The notes beneath the pieces were generated by a model. That model saw nothing but the letters and a program-made list of their open reading frames with translations. It was not told the origin of the DNA and did no database searches. From Candidatus Nesterenkonia stercoripullorum (lineage in GTDB: Bacteria > Actinomycetota > Actinomycetes > Actinomycetales > Micrococcaceae): a stretch of DNA of 5,828 bases. A program made the position numbers and the translations under genes. Below are positions 5,308-5,828 of the stretch, piece by piece. The stretch lies in the NCBI GenBank assembly GCA_019114115.1, contig DXGD01000386.1, positions 1 through 5,828 on the forward strand. The letters run 5' to 3'. The first letter of the stretch is position 1; each line of letters begins with the position of its first letter.

Positions 5308-5769
5308 ATGCAGACTTTGGATTCCACCGGACGAATGATCCTTCGCGAGCTCGACGACGATGCGCGGCGCCCTGTCGCGATGATCGCGGCACGATTGGGC
5401 CTGGCGCGCGGCACAGTGCAGGCACGGCTGGATCGGATGGCAGAGACTGGGGTGCTCCGGGCGCACAGCTCACGAGTCAAACCTGCCGCGCTGGGACGCC
5501 CAGTGGGCGCAAGCGTCCAGGTCGAGCTGGATCAGCACCAGATCTCCGAGGCGATTCAGGCGCTCGCCGACATCCCCGAAGTTCTCGAGTGCTTCGCGCC
5601 GGCTGGCAGCACGGACCTGCTGCTGCGGGTGGTGGCGAAAGATCCGGAGGACCTCTACCGGGTCAGTGAGGTCATCAGGCTGTGCCCTGGCATCTCCCGC
5701 ACCTCGACGGCGCTGTTCCTGCGCGAAGTGATCCCCTACCGCGTCACAGGTCTGCTCCAGCAGGACTGA
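5308..5769 (+). CDS. Lrp/AsnC-family transcriptional regulator
   Basis: A 153-residue DNA-binding regulator of typical Lrp/AsnC length. The N-terminus carries LDSTGRMILRELDDDARRPV and the helix-turn-helix AMIAARLGLARGTVQARLDRM (about 24-44), ending in ETGVLRAHSSRVKPAALG, the usual hinge. The RAM (ligand and oligomer) domain follows, with VQVELD (70-75), AGSTDLLLRVVAKD (99-112, holding the conserved G-x-x-D) and GISRTSTALFLRE (128-140). Family members bind amino acids or related effectors and often control a neighbouring transporter as well as themselves. Start choice: ATG 5308 has GAAAG 8 nt upstream. An in-frame GTG at 5299 would add only MRK and lacks a good RBS, though it cannot be excluded. 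It is divergent from the MFS gene, which is the likely target. No terminator hairpin follows; a tandem repeat does. Confidence 0.93.
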   Translation: MQTLDSTGRMILRELDDDARRPVAMIAARLGLARGTVQARLDRMAETGVLRAHSSRVKPAALGRPVGASVQVELDQHQISEAIQALADIPEVLECFAPAGSTDLLLRVVAKDPEDLYRVSEVIRLCPGISRTSTALFLREVIPYRVTGLLQQD

Positions 5770-5770
5770 C

Positions 5771-5828
5771 ACAGCGGCAGGAACAGCGCGGCAGGAGCAG
5801 AGCGGTAGCAACAGAGCAGTAGCAACAG
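5771..5828. repeat. 14-bp tandem repeat array, running off the window edge
   Basis: Four consecutive 14-bp units start one base after the stop codon's following C: ACAGCGGCAGGAAC (5771), AGCGCGGCAGGAGC (5785), AGAGCGGTAGCAAC (5799) and AGAGCAGTAGCAAC (5813), then AG of a fifth. The last two differ at one base; the first two differ at three. The consensus is AGAGCGGYAGSAAC. The 3' end of the regulator gene (CCAGCAGGACTGAC, 5757-5770) weakly resembles a unit. The period is not a multiple of three, so it is not an in-frame coding repeat. Array length beyond the window is unknown. Confidence 0.8.

Overview
The window comes from a high-GC actinobacterium. G/C-rich third codon positions, GTG starts, terminator stems without U-tracts and TANNNT-type -10 boxes all point that way. 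The pyruvate kinase has the wording I associate with Arthrobacter-like Micrococcaceae (for example FADLQGPKIRLGRF and VSNNKGINLPGVAV). A gltD-pyk order is also familiar from Micrococcales. The genus is a guess; Nesterenkonia or a relative would fit.

Layout. Bases 1-405 are the 3' end of gltD (glutamate synthase small subunit), followed by two tandem hairpins (416-492). pyk (631-2145) follows with its own probable promoter and ends at an 18-bp terminator hairpin (2259-2300). A spacer then leads to an Nramp-superfamily membrane protein (2421-3824) that lacks the canonical metal-binding signatures. Its start is notable: the only -10-like hexamer sits exactly where a leaderless mRNA would need it. 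A 7-codon mini-ORF preceded by GGAG also ends in an ATGA overlap with the same start codon. An MFS transporter gene (complement of 3784-5097) converges on the Nramp gene and overlaps it by 41 bp. About 210 bp of relatively AT-rich spacer with inverted and direct half-sites separates the MFS gene from a divergent Lrp/AsnC-family regulator (5308-5769). A 14-bp tandem repeat starts one base after that stop codon and runs off the window.

How the genes work together. gltD and pyk are core nitrogen and carbon metabolism genes. The MFS-Lrp pair looks like a self-contained, divergently transcribed efflux or uptake module. By analogy with other Lrp-transporter pairs an amino acid or similar small metabolite is a reasonable substrate guess, but nothing in the sequence proves it. 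No phage, IS element, CRISPR, tRNA or rRNA is visible. Most of the window is ordinary housekeeping and transport sequence. The points worth a second look are the Nramp-like protein and its start region, the MFS/Lrp intergenic region, and the terminal tandem repeat.
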